Origin: Eubacteriales Family XIII. Incertae Sedis bacterium
Lineage (GTDB): Bacteria; Bacillota; Clostridia; Peptostreptococcales; Anaerovoracaceae
Direction: 5' to 3'
Assembly: GCA_031276775.1 (NCBI GenBank)
Contig: JAISML010000209.1
Coordinates: forward strand, 1 to 5,583
DNA length: 5,583 nt
The position numbers and the translations under genes were made by a program. Position 1 is the stretch's first letter. Every line of letters starts with the position of its first letter. Below, piece by piece: positions 4,955-5,583 of this stretch. The notes beneath the pieces are model-generated. The model searched no databases, was not told where the DNA came from, and saw only the letters and a list, made by a program, of their open reading frames with translations.

Positions 4955-5583
4955 ATGCATTATTTGAAGGCATTGGTCGCGCTCAACAAGGGCGAAGCAA
5001 AGAAAGGCATCTATTCGGTTTGCAGTGCGAACGAATATGTCATTTTGGCCGCTATGGAGAGCGCGCTCGCCAAACATGAACATTTGCTGGTGGAGGCGAC
5101 CGCAAATCAGGTGAATCAGTTCGGCGGATATACCGGCATGGCGCCGAATGACTTCTTTTCGTTTGTGCAAGGTTTGGCGGCGCGGACGGGTTTCCCGGCG
5201 GACAGACTCATTTTGGGAGGGGATCATCTGGGACCGCTGACCTGGGCGAAAGAGCCGGAGGCGGGCGCGATGAAGAAAGCGGAGGAACTGACGCGTCTGT
5301 TCGCGGCGGCGGGCTTCGGCAAAATCCACATAGATACGTCCATGCATTTGGCGGACGACGACGCATCCGCCGCGTTGCCGAACGAAACCGTGGCGAAGCG
5401 CGGAGCGCGCCTCGCGAAAGCGGCGGAAAGTGGTTTCGATGAATACGCGAAGGCGAGTCCGGACGCGCAGAGACCCGTATACATCGTGGGCAGCGAGGTG
5501 CCGATCCCGGGCGGGGCGCGGGAAACCGAAAGCGGCGTTTCGGTGACAAAGCCGGAGGATTTCGCGGCGACGGTCGCGGCGTT
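4955..5583 (+). CDS. gatZ: GatZ/KbaZ-family protein (PF08013), N-terminal part
   Basis: The frame is open from the ATG at 4955 to the window edge, giving 209 full codons of a family usually about 420-430 residues long. It resembles E. coli KbaZ/GatZ, long described as the non-catalytic subunit of class II tagatose-1,6-bisphosphate aldolase. Seen: KGIYSVCSANEYVILAAM (17-34), LVEATANQVNQFGGYTGM (47-64), LILGGDHLGP (86-95), IHIDTSMHLADDD (126-138) and VYIVGSEVPIPGGARETES (171-189), all hallmark blocks of the family. Some PF08013 members are instead tagatose-6-phosphate 4-epimerases that make fructose 6-phosphate, shown in Agrobacterium. The kinase and dehydrogenase neighbours fit either role. 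A partner aldolase (GatY/KbaY) downstream, outside the window, would favour the aldolase reading. The gene is third in the operon. Confidence 0.93.
   Translation, partial: MHYLKALVALNKGEAKKGIYSVCSANEYVILAAMESALAKHEHLLVEATANQVNQFGGYTGMAPNDFFSFVQGLAARTGFPADRLILGGDHLGPLTWAKEPEAGAMKKAEELTRLFAAAGFGKIHIDTSMHLADDDASAALPNETVAKRGARLAKAAESGFDEYAKASPDAQRPVYIVGSEVPIPGGARETESGVSVTKPEDFAATVAA

Noticed and set aside
4742..5347. Minus-strand frames across the 20-bp repeat giving Pro/Asn/Arg-rich repeats
   Set aside because: The 20-bp period is not a multiple of three, so the repeated peptide drifts between frames; the frames lie antisense to the strongly supported dehydrogenase and GatZ genes.

Overview
The window looks like accessory carbohydrate-catabolism DNA from a fairly GC-rich bacterium. 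Strong GGAGG-type ribosome binding sites precede every gene, one start codon is TTG, and the regulator promoter is sigma-A-like, all of which suit a Firmicute (Paenibacillaceae- or Clostridia-like). That assignment is an inference from style; there is no rRNA or marker gene here.

Layout. Positions 1-555 (minus strand) hold most of a stand-alone catalytic domain of a 2-oxo-acid dehydrogenase E2 acyltransferase. Its C-terminus runs off the left edge. Positions 556-992 carry no convincing gene, only two small inverted repeats. Positions 993-1856 (minus) encode an AraC-family regulator, transcribed from a well-formed promoter at 1979-2007. A divergent control region at about 1857-2132 separates it from a plus-strand operon: an FGGY carbohydrate kinase (2133-3686), a GatD-like zinc polyol(-phosphate) dehydrogenase (3745-4794), and the start of a GatZ/KbaZ-family (PF08013) protein (4955 to the right edge).

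Function. The three plus-strand genes make a coherent hexitol or ketohexose pathway. Either the dehydrogenase oxidises a free polyol and the kinase phosphorylates the ketose, or the kinase phosphorylates the polyol first and the dehydrogenase acts on the phosphate. The PF08013 protein would then handle the tagatose-6-phosphate-like product, as a 4-epimerase or as an aldolase partner. The AraC protein is probably the sugar-responsive regulator of the divergent operon.

The most unusual features are in the gene junctions. The kinase/dehydrogenase junction contains three tandem copies, 43-44 bp apart, of a segment that encodes both the kinase C-terminus and the dehydrogenase N-terminus in two overlapping frames. 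The dehydrogenase/GatZ junction contains five tandem 20-bp units that begin at the base after the stop codon.
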